Shown: positions 25,710 through 35,684, counted from the stretch's first letter. The stretch: 64,000 bases of DNA from Kutzneria sp. 744 (GCF_000568255.1 NZ_KK037166.1:4454171-4518170), one strand, 5' to 3'. Numbers and translations are program-made. The notes: a model not told the origin generated them from the letters alone.

Positions 25710-26513
25710 TCACACGCCCATTCCGCCGTCAACCGGCAGTGCGGCGCCGGTGATGAAACGGGCGGCGTCGGAGGCGAGGAACACCACGGCGTCCGCCACG
25801 TCGGCCGTCTCGCCCAGCCGGCCCAGCGGCGTCCGCCCGACCACCGCACCGACCGCCTCCCGCACACTGGCGAACAGGCCGAACGCCACCACGTCCCGAG
25901 TGAGCCGGTCGCTCATGCGCGTCGGCACCAATCCGGGCTGGACGCAGTTCACGCGCACGCCGTAGCCGAGCCTGCCCGACTCCGCGGCCGCCACCCGGGT
26001 CAGCCGGTCGACACCCGACTTCGTCGCGGAATACGCGGCGATGCCGGGAAAGGCGATGCTCGCCGCGACCGACGCGACGTTGACGACCGCACCGCCGTCG
26101 CCGGCCAGCCCGCCCGGGCGCATGGCCCGAAAGGCGTGTTTGATGCCGAGCGCGGTGCCCAGGACGTTCACGTCGAGCATCCGGCGCACATCTCGCGGAT
26201 CGAGGTCGACGACGAGACCGGACACCTCGATCTCGGCGTTGTTGACCACGATGTCGAGGCCGCCCATGGCGGTGATCGTGCTGATCACCGCCTCTCTCCA
26301 GCTCGCCTCGTCGGTCACGTCGAGCCGCTCGAACCGCACGGTAGCCCCGGACCGCGCGAGCGCGTCGGCGGTCGAGCGGTCGAGTTCCTCCTGGACGCCG
26401 CCGATGACCACCGCGGCCCCGGCGCGGGCGAGCGCTTCGGCCATGCCTGCCCCCAGTCCGCGCACACCGCCGGTCACCAGCGCGGTTCGCCCGGTGAGGT
26501 CGTAGCACCCCAT
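25710..26513 (-). CDS. Short-chain dehydrogenase/reductase (FabG-like)
   Basis: 267 residues; GGAGGAGG lies eight bases before the ATG at 26513. Classical SDR: TGGVRGLGAG cofactor motif near residue 16, NNAEIEVSG (NNAG variant with Glu), catalytic Ser in VNVASVAAS, YSATKSG with Tyr and Lys, and the FITGAALPVDGG end. NADP(H)-linked oxidoreduction of an unknown hydroxyl or keto group in the cytosol. It stands alone, convergent with the ANTAR gene. Confidence 0.92.
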   Translation of the reverse strand: MGCYDLTGRTALVTGGVRGLGAGMAEALARAGAAVVIGGVQEELDRSTADALARSGATVRFERLDVTDEASWREAVISTITAMGGLDIVVNNAEIEVSGLVVDLDPRDVRRMLDVNVLGTALGIKHAFRAMRPGGLAGDGGAVVNVASVAASIAFPGIAAYSATKSGVDRLTRVAAAESGRLGYGVRVNCVQPGLVPTRMSDRLTRDVVAFGLFASVREAVGAVVGRTPLGRLGETADVADAVVFLASDAARFITGAALPVDGGMGV

Positions 26514-26913
26514 GGCACATGCCTCCTCCACTTAAGCGAGCATCGATCGCTTCCATCGCGACGGGTCGGGGGTCACCGCTCGGCCCGGCCGACGGAGGCC
26601 GAGATGAGCATCCTGCCGAGAACGTGAGGGCATGTCGGAATCTCCGTCCCTTGGCCGGTATGCGGCAAGGACCACTACGCGCCTTGCCGACTCGGTTCTT
26701 TTCTGCTGCCCGTCCGATAGCGTCGCAGCGGTGACGACAAGGAGGTGGCCCGCCAGGTCGCGCAACCAACATCGCGATCTCAGGATCGCACATCGCGCCC
26801 GAAACATCGCGCATGAATACGCATTGGCACATAGCCGGTGATCGCACACGGGGGACAGATAGTGCGGACCGGTATCGGTGTGCCCGAACCATAGCAGACC
26901 ACACGGAGATGTC
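26514..26913. promoter_or_regulatory. Intergenic region with CATCGCG direct repeats
   Basis: No gene is convincing. CATCGCG occurs at 26770, 26791 and 26805 (spacings of 21 and 14 bp), about 100 bp before the lectin gene, and may bind a regulator. Confidence 0.4.
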
Positions 26914-27459
26914 ATGCCGAAGCGTCGCAAGCTACTGGGTCTCTCCGCGACCACAGCCCTCATGGCCGCGATCGGCGCCATGCTCGGGGCAGCCGCACAA
27001 GCAATGGTTTCGACCAGCGTCACCCCGGCCCACCACACGAATTCCCCCTATCCCACGCCGATCCTCCGATCGAGTCAGAAGTGTATGAACGTCGCCCTGG
27101 GCTTCACCGACCATCACGCTCTCATTCAGCAGTACCATTGCGACGACACCGACGCCTCCGCATGGTGTGTCAATCACATCGGGGCCGGCTACTACGAGAT
27201 GGCCGATAAGGGCAGTGGAGAGTACGTCGACGTCGCGGGCGGCTGGGTGGGCGATTCCGTGCCCCTTCAGCAGCACACCTGCCACGGAGGCCACACCCAG
27301 CAGTTCAGGTTCGTGCCCGTCGACGGCACCTGCGTCGAACTGTTGACTCGCCACAGCGGGCAGTGCGTCGACGGCAGCAGTCTGGACTGGATTCCGCTCC
27401 TGCAGCACACTTGCGACGGCGGCGACGACCAGCAATGGGAGCTTCTGAACTTCCGGTAG
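26914..27459 (+). CDS. Secreted ricin-type beta-trefoil lectin
   Basis: 181 residues; GGAG lies five bases before the ATG. A signal peptide (PKRRKLLGLSATTALMAA, then GAMLGAAAQA) precedes one beta-trefoil domain. Three repeats end in QQYHCDDTDASAW, QQHTCHGGHTQQF and LQHTCDGGDDQQW, the QxW-type repeats of ricin B lectins, each with Cys pairs. It probably binds a polysaccharide outside the cell. No enzyme domain is attached, which is less usual than a lectin module on a hydrolase. Confidence 0.88.
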   Translation: MPKRRKLLGLSATTALMAAIGAMLGAAAQAMVSTSVTPAHHTNSPYPTPILRSSQKCMNVALGFTDHHALIQQYHCDDTDASAWCVNHIGAGYYEMADKGSGEYVDVAGGWVGDSVPLQQHTCHGGHTQQFRFVPVDGTCVELLTRHSGQCVDGSSLDWIPLLQHTCDGGDDQQWELLNFR

Positions 27460-27905
27460 GTGAAAACACCCAGGGCGCGGAGACAAAATAGATGCTCGAC
27501 CACTTCCTCGCCCCGTGGACGAAAGAGCGGGTTCACCACACCTCGACCCTACGCTACACCGGACGGGTGTCGACGGCGCTGGGCCGCTCAGCGGAAAGCG
27601 ATAAGCGGCTGAGTGGGTGATGCTGACCGCACGGCGACGCGTTCTGTTGCATACGGTCTCCGGCCAGTTCATTCTGGCCTCAGCTGGTGACAACCACCAC
27701 GTCGCACCGCAGATCGATGAATCACCATGGTGGAGTCCAGGAGCGTGAATGCTGCCGCGGGAACCGGGAGACCTCCTCGCCGGGACAGCGCTCACCCCAT
27801 CGGGTCGGTGCGCTCACGCCGCTCACACATCCGCGTCGACGCTCCGCCATGACGCCGGTCATCGCCTACGCAAAGCATTTCATTCAGCCGAGGATCATCA
27901 AAACC
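27460..27905. other. Gap before the methyltransferase gene
   Basis: No recognised gene in 446 bp. It holds a 42-residue frame (27620-27748), listed separately as a speculative peptide, and another at 27492 (MLDHFLAPWTKERV start) that I do not credit. Confidence 0.4.
27620..27748 (+). CDS. Speculative small peptide upstream of PIMT-like gene
   Basis: 42 residues from an ATG with a weak GAGTGGGTG just before it. The product has a basic start, a hydrophobic middle (HTVSGQFILASAG) and an Asp/His/Pro/Trp-rich end (GDNHHVAPQID, ESPWWSPGA). RiPP-type PIMT enzymes modify Asp in nearby precursors, so position and composition are suggestive only. It may well be chance. Confidence 0.2.
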   Translation: MLTARRRVLLHTVSGQFILASAGDNHHVAPQIDESPWWSPGA

Positions 27906-29096
27906 ATGACCGTTCCCAACGTGGCCGACCCACGCAAGCGGTTCGCGTACGACCTCGCCCAACGAGGACTGCTGCGGGACCCGAAGCTGCACGCGGCGTT
28001 CGAGCAGGTGCCACGCGAAGCCTTTCTCCGCCACTTCTTCCGGCCGGCGCTGGACGGAACGTCGTACGACACAGTCGACTTCCGGCACCCCGCGTGGCTG
28101 GACATGGTGTACAGCGACGGCGCCTGGCCCATCCAGCTCGACGGCCGCAGCTGCGCGTGGGAGCTTCCGCACGGCTGCCGGTCGCTCAAGGGCCCGCCCA
28201 CCAGCACGAGCACGCCGCCGAGCCTGGCCGCGCTGATGCTCGAGCAGCTCGACCTGCACTGCGGGCACCAGGTGCTGGAGATCGGGACCGGCAGCGGCTA
28301 CACGACGGCCGTGCTCTGCCACCGGCTCGGCTCTCCCCTGGTGACGTCGATCGACGTCGACCCGATGCTGGTCGACAGGGCACGTGGCCGGCTGGACAAG
28401 TGCGGCTACTACCCGGCCGTCGGCATCTCCGACCACGTCAGCGGCGACCCGGGCAACGACCCCTACGACCGTCTGATCGCCACCTGTGGCGTGCCGGCGA
28501 TACCGCCCGACTGGCTCAGGCAGGTCCGCCCGGGAGGCGTGATTCTCGCGCAGATCTATCGCGAACTCGGCGTCAACGCGCTCGTCCGCCTCACCGTCGA
28601 CGATGAGGACTCGGCGCGGGGCTTCTTCCTGCCGTATCAGGGTGGCTTCGCCCCGACCCGGTCGTACCGGCCGATCGACCCCGGCCAGCGCTTCCGCCGC
28701 GCCATCCACCAGCACGGCGCGGTCCGCCCGACCGAGCCCGGACTGGTGCTGGAGCTGCCGGGTCAGACCGCGTCTTTCATCATGCTCGCCGGGCTGCTGA
28801 TGCCCGGCGTGGCGCGGCTGGATCTTCGGCCGCCGTCCCGCGAGCCGCAGACCTGGCTATTCCACCCCGACGGCTCATGGGCGTGCCACAACACCAGGAG
28901 CAACACCGTCGAACAACACGGTTCCCGTCTCCTGTGGGACCAAGTCGAACGCGTCTACCACGAGTGGTGTGACCTCGGTCGGCCGTCGCGCGAGCGCTTC
29001 GGGCTCACGGTCACCGCCGAGTTCCAGTGGCTGTGGCTGGATTCTCCCCACAGCGATCACCAGTGGGCGTTGAGCGGAACGGGACCACACGCGTGA
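27906..29096 (+). CDS. PIMT-like (isoaspartyl) methyltransferase with C-terminal extension
   Basis: 396 residues from ATG 27906; an ATG at 27849 would add 19 residues but has no ribosome site. The N-terminal half is a protein-L-isoaspartate O-methyltransferase fold: FEQVPREAFLRHFF, SLAALMLEQLDL, SAM motif I VLEIGTGSGYTTAVL, DVDPMLVDRARGRL and GGVILAQIYRELG. About 180 extra residues follow (GFFLPYQGGFAPTRSYRP to the end). Plain PIMT has about 210 residues; long C-terminal extensions are typical of copies linked to RiPPs (lanthipeptide, graspetide, lasso, imiditide), where Asp is turned into aspartimide or isoAsp. No ATP-grasp or LanC gene adjoins it, so the partner is open. Confidence 0.87.
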   Translation: MTVPNVADPRKRFAYDLAQRGLLRDPKLHAAFEQVPREAFLRHFFRPALDGTSYDTVDFRHPAWLDMVYSDGAWPIQLDGRSCAWELPHGCRSLKGPPTSTSTPPSLAALMLEQLDLHCGHQVLEIGTGSGYTTAVLCHRLGSPLVTSIDVDPMLVDRARGRLDKCGYYPAVGISDHVSGDPGNDPYDRLIATCGVPAIPPDWLRQVRPGGVILAQIYRELGVNALVRLTVDDEDSARGFFLPYQGGFAPTRSYRPIDPGQRFRRAIHQHGAVRPTEPGLVLELPGQTASFIMLAGLLMPGVARLDLRPPSREPQTWLFHPDGSWACHNTRSNTVEQHGSRLLWDQVERVYHEWCDLGRPSRERFGLTVTAEFQWLWLDSPHSDHQWALSGTGPHA

Positions 29097-29150
29097 CGCG
29101 GCGCAGACGTCGCCGCCGATGACCAACCATCGTCCTGGGGGAGGGAACCG

Positions 29151-31475
29151 ATGCCACCGCAGTGGAAGGGCCGGCTGCCCGGTAGCGCGACGAATTTCGT
29201 GAGCCGTCGTCGAGAACTCGCCGCCGCCCGCAAGTTGCTGTCGACCAGTCGTCTGGTCACGATGACGGGTGTTTCGGGCATCGGCAAGTCCCGGCTGGCG
29301 TTGCGCCTGGCGATGGACGTGCGACCGGCGTTTCCGGACGGCGTCTGGCTGGTCGAGCTCGCCGGATGTGACAATGCCGACCTGCTCGCCGAAACCGTCG
29401 CGGTCGATCTCGACGTGGACCACCGGTGCGCGTCACCCGTCGTCCAGACGCTGTCCGCGTTCTTCGCGGACAAAATGCTCTTGCTGGTGCTGGATCACTG
29501 CGACGGGCTGACGGACGCGTGCGCAGCGCTTATCCGAGCATTGCTGGCGGCCGCGCCGCGGCTGCGCGTCATCGTCACGAGCAGGAACGCGTTGCGGCTG
29601 GACGGTGAGCGGGTCTTCCCGGTGCCCCCCTTGACGGTGCCGCACCTGGACCGGCTGCCGCCAGCGACGGGGCTGAACCACTACGGTGCGGTTCGCCTCT
29701 TCGCGGCGCGGGCGGCCGCCGCCCGGCCCGGGTTCGTCGTCGACGAGAGCAACTGGGCCGACGTCGCCTGGATCTGCCGGCGGGTGGACGGAATTCCCCT
29801 GGCCATCGAGCTCGCGGCCGCGCAGTTGCGCGCGATGCCGTTGCGCCGGCTGGTCGACCTGCTCGACGCGCACTTCCGCGAGCGCACCAAGGCGGTCGAC
29901 CTGGCGACGCCGCACCGGTTACGGCCACAGCCAGTGATCGACTGGCACTTCAACCTGTGTTTGACGGCGGAACGCCAGGTGTGGAAGCGGTTGTCGGTCT
30001 TCACCGGCAGCTGCGACCTCGCGGCCGCCGAGGCCGTCTGCGGGGGCGAGGACGTCCGCGCCGACGAGGTGTCCGGCATCGTGACGAGCCTGCTGGGCAA
30101 GGGGATCGTGCACCGCCGCCAGGACGGCACCGCGGACGAGGGGGTCCGCTACCAGCTACTCGCCCCGATCCGCCAGCACGGCCTGGAGCACTGGTCCAGG
30201 TCCACGCGGCGGACGGATGCGCGGGTCCGGCACCGCGACCACTACCTGAGCCTGGTGACCCTTGCCGGCGCCGACTGGTTCAGTTCGCGCCAGGTGCTGT
30301 GGGGCGAGCGACTGCGCAAGGAGCGTGACAACCTGCGGACCGCGATCGCGTTCTGCCTGACCGAACGCGGCAAGTCCCCGCTCGCGCTTCGGATCACCTC
30401 GACACTGCTGCACTTCTGGCTCGCCACCGGCGAACTGCACGAGGGCCGGTACTGGCTCGACCGGGCGGTCGCAGCCGACCTCTCCCCCACCGTCGAGCGC
30501 GCCGACGCCCTGTCCGCACGCGCCATTCTCACGACGCTGATGGGCGACGTGGCGCAGGCGCGGTCGTCGCTTGTGGAGGCGGAGGAACTGGCGCGGCGAC
30601 TGAACAATCGGCGTTCGCAGGCGTACACGAGGCTGGGCCTGTCGATGGCGACCGCCCACCGGGGCGACCTCGCCGGCGCCGTGGTCCTCGCCGAGCAGGC
30701 ACTCGCCGGCTTCCGCGACACCGACGACCTCGCCGGGGCGCACGCCGCCCTGTCGCAGTTGGCCATTGACGCAGCACTGCTCGGTGACTCCACAGCGGTC
30801 GGTCGGGCCGAGGAGGGGCTCGCGCTGTGCATGACAAGGCAGGCCGGCCACGCCATGCCGCACGCGCTGTGGGTCGCGGCGTTCGCCACCTGGCGGTGCG
30901 ACGAGTTGCGGCGTGCCACCGCCCTGGCCCAGAGCGCGCTGCGACTGCTCCGCCCGGGCAACGATCGACTGGCCGTCACGCTGACGCTGAAGTTGTTGGC
31001 ATGGATAGCGATCGGACAGAACCAGCACACGAAGGCGGCCCGGCTGCTCGGCGCCAGCTCCTCACGTTGGCTGCCGGCCGAACTGACGGTGGTGGAGTCG
31101 CAGCACTACGCGGCGTTCGACCACCAATGTGAGAACAGCTCGCGTCAGAGTCTCGGCGACCACCAGTTCGCCGTCGCCTACCACCAGGGCGCCCAACTCG
31201 GTCTCGATCAAGCGATTGGTTACGGCCTGGGCATGCCGGCCGCCGACCGACCGCACACCCAGTGGACACGCCAGCAGGGAACACGCTCGCTGACCCCACG
31301 GGAACAACAGGTCGCCGAGCTGATCGCGCAGGGTATGCGGAACAAGGACATCGCGGCCACCTTGCTCATCGCGCGACGCACGGCCGAGACACACGTCGAG
31401 AGCATCCTCACCAAGTTGGGCTTCACCACCAGGGCCGACATCACGGCATGGATCACCGACACCGGACAATTCTGA
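29151..31475 (+). CDS. Second large ATP-binding LuxR regulator (NB-ARC, TPR, LuxR HTH)
   Basis: 774 residues; GGGGGAGGG lies five bases before the ATG. Same architecture as the gene at 22331: Walker A GVSGIGKSRL near residue 42, Walker B LLLVLDHCDGL, TSRNALRL, IPLAIELAAAQLRAM, a TPR-like middle and a LuxR HTH, LTPREQQVAELIAQGMRNKD then RRTAETHVESILTKLGF. It is a diverged paralogue, not a recent copy. It follows the methyltransferase by 54 bp and may be cotranscribed with it. Downstream lies the second copy of the 15-bp element, before the subtilase gene. Confidence 0.92.
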   Translation: MPPQWKGRLPGSATNFVSRRRELAAARKLLSTSRLVTMTGVSGIGKSRLALRLAMDVRPAFPDGVWLVELAGCDNADLLAETVAVDLDVDHRCASPVVQTLSAFFADKMLLLVLDHCDGLTDACAALIRALLAAAPRLRVIVTSRNALRLDGERVFPVPPLTVPHLDRLPPATGLNHYGAVRLFAARAAAARPGFVVDESNWADVAWICRRVDGIPLAIELAAAQLRAMPLRRLVDLLDAHFRERTKAVDLATPHRLRPQPVIDWHFNLCLTAERQVWKRLSVFTGSCDLAAAEAVCGGEDVRADEVSGIVTSLLGKGIVHRRQDGTADEGVRYQLLAPIRQHGLEHWSRSTRRTDARVRHRDHYLSLVTLAGADWFSSRQVLWGERLRKERDNLRTAIAFCLTERGKSPLALRITSTLLHFWLATGELHEGRYWLDRAVAADLSPTVERADALSARAILTTLMGDVAQARSSLVEAEELARRLNNRRSQAYTRLGLSMATAHRGDLAGAVVLAEQALAGFRDTDDLAGAHAALSQLAIDAALLGDSTAVGRAEEGLALCMTRQAGHAMPHALWVAAFATWRCDELRRATALAQSALRLLRPGNDRLAVTLTLKLLAWIAIGQNQHTKAARLLGASSSRWLPAELTVVESQHYAAFDHQCENSSRQSLGDHQFAVAYHQGAQLGLDQAIGYGLGMPAADRPHTQWTRQQGTRSLTPREQQVAELIAQGMRNKDIAATLLIARRTAETHVESILTKLGFTTRADITAWITDTGQF

Positions 31476-31523
31476 CATTTCCTCGTTTTCGCCCGGGGTG
31501 TGCAGAGGACGCCGCAGCCGGGT

Positions 31524-31538
31524 AGGTAGTTCTCCCGT
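31524..31538. promoter_or_regulatory. 15-bp element, copy 2 (candidate LuxR operator)
   Basis: AGGTAGTTCTCCCGT, identical to the copy at 24764, lies 283 bp before the subtilase start within a 345-bp gap that holds no gene. It supports joint control of the ANTAR and subtilase genes. Confidence 0.5.
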
Positions 31539-31820
31539 AGCCTCCTCCTGTAACGCGGGCCACACTCACACTCCGTTCGTTCACGCAAGTTCACCCGGTA
31601 TTCAACATTCAGCGAACGAGGTGATGGGGCTTGACGCTCGACAGCAGCGATCTGGCCGGCGTCGTCGGCACGGCGACGAATCAGTGGCGGGTAATGGTCC
31701 CTGACGCGATCACGCCATCAAACATCGTTCCGGGAACGGTCATTTCACAGTCACGATCTCGTTTACCACTGTCCGACCCACCGATGAGGCCACCGTTTCA
31801 TCCTGTAGAGACGAGGGACC

Positions 31821-34800
31821 ATGACGGCTGAACAACACCACTGCCGGCGTCGGCCACAGCCCGGCTGGCGCGCCACGCTGGCGATCGTCCTCGGCGTGCT
31901 GACCGCCTCCCTACTGACAACGGTTGCCCCGGCGACCACGTCGGCCGCTCCCGTCACGTCACAGGGCATCCAAGCACCCGGCGGCCGGCCGGCGCCATCC
32001 TATCGGGTCACACTGGTGACCGGCGATGTGGTGACCTACACCGCGCCCGCCAACGCCGCGCCCTCGGCCACGGTTGAGCCGGCGCACAGGTCCGGGCCGC
32101 CTCCGGTGTTCTCCATCGGCTCCGGGCACAACGGCTACTACGTAATCCCGTCCGACGCCTCCCCGTACGTGGCCTCGGGGCTGCTCGACCGCGAGCTGTT
32201 CGATGTCAAGGAGCTTGTCGCCGAGGGGTTCGACGACTCCTCCGCCAAGGCGCTGCCGTTGATCCTCGGATACGGCGACCATCCGTCCGGCGACGTCCTG
32301 ACCCGCCGGGCGCATGCCCTGCCCGCGGCTGGCAGGGAGCTGTCGCTTCCCGGCGCGGGAGCGGCCGCGGTCCAGGTCGGCCGGGGCGGTCTCACCGGCT
32401 TCTGGCAGGCATTCGTCGATGCGCAGGCAAACCCGCGGTTCGCGCCGGCCGACCACACCGGCACCGACCACATCAGCAAGGTGTCGCTCGACCGCCGGGT
32501 CCGAGCCAGCTCGGACCAACAACTGCAAGGCACACAACAGATCGGCGCGCCCACGGCGTGGGCGGCCGGACTGGACGGCACCGGCGTCAAGGTCGCCGTG
32601 CTCGACACCGGCATCGACACGGGCCACCCCGACCTGGCCGGCAGGGTCGTCGACGCCGCCAACTTCACCTCGGATCCAGACACCGGCGACGGCTTCGGCC
32701 ATGGCACGCATGTCGCTTCCATCCTCGCCGGCTCGGGGGCGGCCTCCGGCGGCATGTACCGTGGTGTCGCGGACGGCGTGCAGCTGCTCAACGGCAAGGT
32801 GCTCGACAGCACCGGCTACGGCACGGAATCCAGTGTGATGGCCGGCATGCAGTGGGCGGTCCAGGCCGGCGCGCGGATCGTCAACATGAGCCTCGGCGCC
32901 GGCGCGACGGACGGCACCGACCCGCTCAGCTCGTTGGTGGACAGCCTCACCGCCCAGACCGGAGTGCTGTTCGTGGTCGCCGCGGGCAACGACGGCGCGG
33001 CCATGCAGGTGGAGACGCCCGCGTCGGCGGCCTCGGCGCTGGCGGTCGGAGCCGTCGACTCCTCCTATCACATCGCGAGCTTCTCCAGTGCCGGACCTCG
33101 CCTGCAGGACGCCGCGGTCAAGCCGGAGATCACCGCGCCGGGCGTCGGCATCATCGCCGCCCGAGCGCGGGGCACCTCGCTGGGCAATCCGGTCGACGAC
33201 CGGTACACCAAGATGTCCGGCACGTCCATGGCCACCCCGCACGTGGCCGGCACGGCGGCGTTGTTCGCGCAGTCCCATCCGAATTGGCACGCCGCCGAGC
33301 TGAAGGCGCTGATCACCTCCGGCGCGAAGGACTCCGGCGCTCCGTGGTACCAGCAGGGCACCGGCTGCGTCGACGTGCCCACCGCGATGGGCAGCGCGGC
33401 GCTCGGCCCGCCCACGGTCTCCCTGGGTCGACTGTCCAATCAGGACAATAAGGCGACGCGCGCGGTGACGTACACCAATCTCACCGACAAGCCCGTCGAG
33501 CTGTCCTTGGCCGTGTCCATGAGCGAATGGGACGGCGACCGCGCACCCGCCGGCTCCGCCCGGCTGGACAGGACATCCGCCTCCATACCGGCCAACGGCC
33601 AGACCACCGTCAACCTCGCCGTGGACACCGCCGCCGGCCCCACCGGCCCCTACGGCGGCGTGATCGTCGCGACCACACGGAGCGGCACGCCGATCCGCAG
33701 CGGCATCAGCTTCTACTCCGCGCCCCGGACCTTCCCGCTGACGGCCACCGTGACCGACTCACGCGGTGCTCCGGCGACACCAGCCGGCGCACAGCTGACC
33801 ATCACGCGCGACGACTACGACTGGGCACATCCCGAGGCCAACGATCCGTTCATCCCGCCGGTGCTCACGGTGCCGTTGACGAACGGCACCGGCACCATTC
33901 AGGTGCCCGCGGGCAGTTACTCGACATCGACGGTCACGGTGGAGCAGGACATGACCGTCCGGCGGGCGAACCTCCTGGTGGCCGCGGCGACCACTGTGGA
34001 CGGACCGACGACGATCTCACTCGACGCGCGCAAGGCCGTGCCCGTCGGCGCCTCGACGGGGCAGCCGACGGATCTCCGGGAGCAGTTCGTCTCGGTGCAG
34101 CGCGACCTGCCCGGCAACCCGCTGCCCGCGTCCAGCGCCTTCCTCGCTCCCTCGGCGGGATGGCAGACCTACGTGACGCCCACCGCCGCCACGCGGCACG
34201 GATCGATCTCGGCGGCGGACCGGTTGACCCTGAGCCAGTCGGTGGTCGACCTCGAGGTGCGTGCGCCGAGCCGGGTGGCCCTGCATCCGCTCTACGACCC
34301 GGCCGGCGTCGCCGGCAAACTCCCCACAGGCACGGATGTCCCGCTTGCGCTCGTCGCATCCCCGAACGCGGCGGACTTCCAAGCGGCCGCTGTCAAGGAC
34401 AAGCTCGCCGTGGTGGGCGTCGTCGTCCCATCCGGGACGGCGGACCCGACCGACTATCTCTGGCGGGCGGTGCAGCAAGCGGCGAGCACGGCGAGCCAGC
34501 AAGGCGCTATCGCCCTCCTGCCGTATGTCGACGCCGCGGACGCGTTGCCGATCGCCGGCCTGACCGGCGTCGGGCTCCCCGTGCTGTCGCTCAGCGGCAA
34601 GGAAGGGCGGAGGCTGGCCGAACTCGCCAGGAGCGGCCGGAGCACGGTGTCGCTGCGCGCCAAGGCACAGCCCGACTACATGGACAACCTGTTCTTCCGC
34701 GACCGCAACGGCATCTCCGCGGACCAGGTTCGCAAGGTCGATCACGCCGACCTGGTCAAGATACCGACCAGGTACCACGGCGACCTGCCCAACCTGGTGT

Positions 34801-35684
34801 TCAAGAAGCAGTGGTTCGCCTTCCCCACCGACGGCTCGTTCGGCATGGCGCTGACCGGAACGCTGCTGCGCGGTCCCACCGCCTTGGTCGAGTACGTCGG
34901 ACCGGCGGACGACCACGTGTACTGGAAGCGGGGCGTGTCGGAGTTCGCCCCCGACGCCGCGGGGAATCCGGACCGGTCGACGATGTTCAGCCTGGTGTCG
35001 AACGACGTGTTCCGCAGTGCCGGCCCGCGGCCGGTGGAGAACTGGTTCGAGGCGCCGATCCACGGCGGCGGTGCGCAGCAGAGCGCGTCCCCCGCCAACA
35101 CGGCACCGATGCTGTGCGCATTCTGCCTCAGCGACACGGGGCGGTTCGTGCCGGCGTTGCAGTGGATGGACTCCACACCGGGACACACGGTCGATCCATG
35201 GCAGAGTGGGCAGTACCTGCCCGTGGTGCATCTGTTCCAGGACGACAAGGAGATCTCGGGTATCGGCGGCCTACCCATCGCCGCGCCCGAGTTCGCACTG
35301 CCGAGCACGAACGCGACCTACCGCCTCCAGACCGTGGACAGCCTGCCCTCGAAGCCGGCGTTCGGGTGGCCGAGCACGGCGGTCCAGCGCACGGCCACCC
35401 AGACCACCACGTCGTGGGCCTTCCGGCCGCAACTGCCGGCCGGCCCGCTGCCACCTGGCTACCACTGCCTGCAGGACTGGTCCGCGTGTGCCTACCAGCC
35501 GCTGCTCCAGGTCAACTACGCCCTCGGCCTGGACCTGCTCAACCAGGCTCCCGCCGGCCAACCGCACACCCTTCAAAGGTCACCGTCGGCTACCACTCGG
35601 CGGTCCTGCCACCGGCCCAGGTCACCCAGTTGCGACTGTGGTACTCGACCAATGACGGCACCACCTGGCAGCAGGCGGTGGTGA
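31821..35684 (+). CDS. Secreted S8 subtilase, C-terminus frameshifted
   Basis: The frame encodes 1287 residues. A signal peptide (RATLAIVLGVLTASLL, cleavage near TTSAA) and propeptide precede a complete peptidase S8 domain: Asp in AVLDTGIDTGHPDL, His in GFGHGTHVASIL, oxyanion Asn in VAAGNDGA, Ser in MSGTSMATPHVAG. A long beta-rich region follows, as in large actinomycete subtilases. Near 35572 homologous-looking sequence moves to another frame, so the last 36 residues read here (from about LQRSPSATTRRS) are out of frame. The catalytic part is intact, so the protease may still be active. An SSI-type inhibitor gene faces it. Confidence 0.88.
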   Translation: MTAEQHHCRRRPQPGWRATLAIVLGVLTASLLTTVAPATTSAAPVTSQGIQAPGGRPAPSYRVTLVTGDVVTYTAPANAAPSATVEPAHRSGPPPVFSIGSGHNGYYVIPSDASPYVASGLLDRELFDVKELVAEGFDDSSAKALPLILGYGDHPSGDVLTRRAHALPAAGRELSLPGAGAAAVQVGRGGLTGFWQAFVDAQANPRFAPADHTGTDHISKVSLDRRVRASSDQQLQGTQQIGAPTAWAAGLDGTGVKVAVLDTGIDTGHPDLAGRVVDAANFTSDPDTGDGFGHGTHVASILAGSGAASGGMYRGVADGVQLLNGKVLDSTGYGTESSVMAGMQWAVQAGARIVNMSLGAGATDGTDPLSSLVDSLTAQTGVLFVVAAGNDGAAMQVETPASAASALAVGAVDSSYHIASFSSAGPRLQDAAVKPEITAPGVGIIAARARGTSLGNPVDDRYTKMSGTSMATPHVAGTAALFAQSHPNWHAAELKALITSGAKDSGAPWYQQGTGCVDVPTAMGSAALGPPTVSLGRLSNQDNKATRAVTYTNLTDKPVELSLAVSMSEWDGDRAPAGSARLDRTSASIPANGQTTVNLAVDTAAGPTGPYGGVIVATTRSGTPIRSGISFYSAPRTFPLTATVTDSRGAPATPAGAQLTITRDDYDWAHPEANDPFIPPVLTVPLTNGTGTIQVPAGSYSTSTVTVEQDMTVRRANLLVAAATTVDGPTTISLDARKAVPVGASTGQPTDLREQFVSVQRDLPGNPLPASSAFLAPSAGWQTYVTPTAATRHGSISAADRLTLSQSVVDLEVRAPSRVALHPLYDPAGVAGKLPTGTDVPLALVASPNAADFQAAAVKDKLAVVGVVVPSGTADPTDYLWRAVQQAASTASQQGAIALLPYVDAADALPIAGLTGVGLPVLSLSGKEGRRLAELARSGRSTVSLRAKAQPDYMDNLFFRDRNGISADQVRKVDHADLVKIPTRYHGDLPNLVFKKQWFAFPTDGSFGMALTGTLLRGPTALVEYVGPADDHVYWKRGVSEFAPDAAGNPDRSTMFSLVSNDVFRSAGPRPVENWFEAPIHGGGAQQSASPANTAPMLCAFCLSDTGRFVPALQWMDSTPGHTVDPWQSGQYLPVVHLFQDDKEISGIGGLPIAAPEFALPSTNATYRLQTVDSLPSKPAFGWPSTAVQRTATQTTTSWAFRPQLPAGPLPPGYHCLQDWSACAYQPLLQVNYALGLDLLNQAPAGQPHTLQRSPSATTRRSCHRPRSPSCDCGTRPMTAPPGSRRW

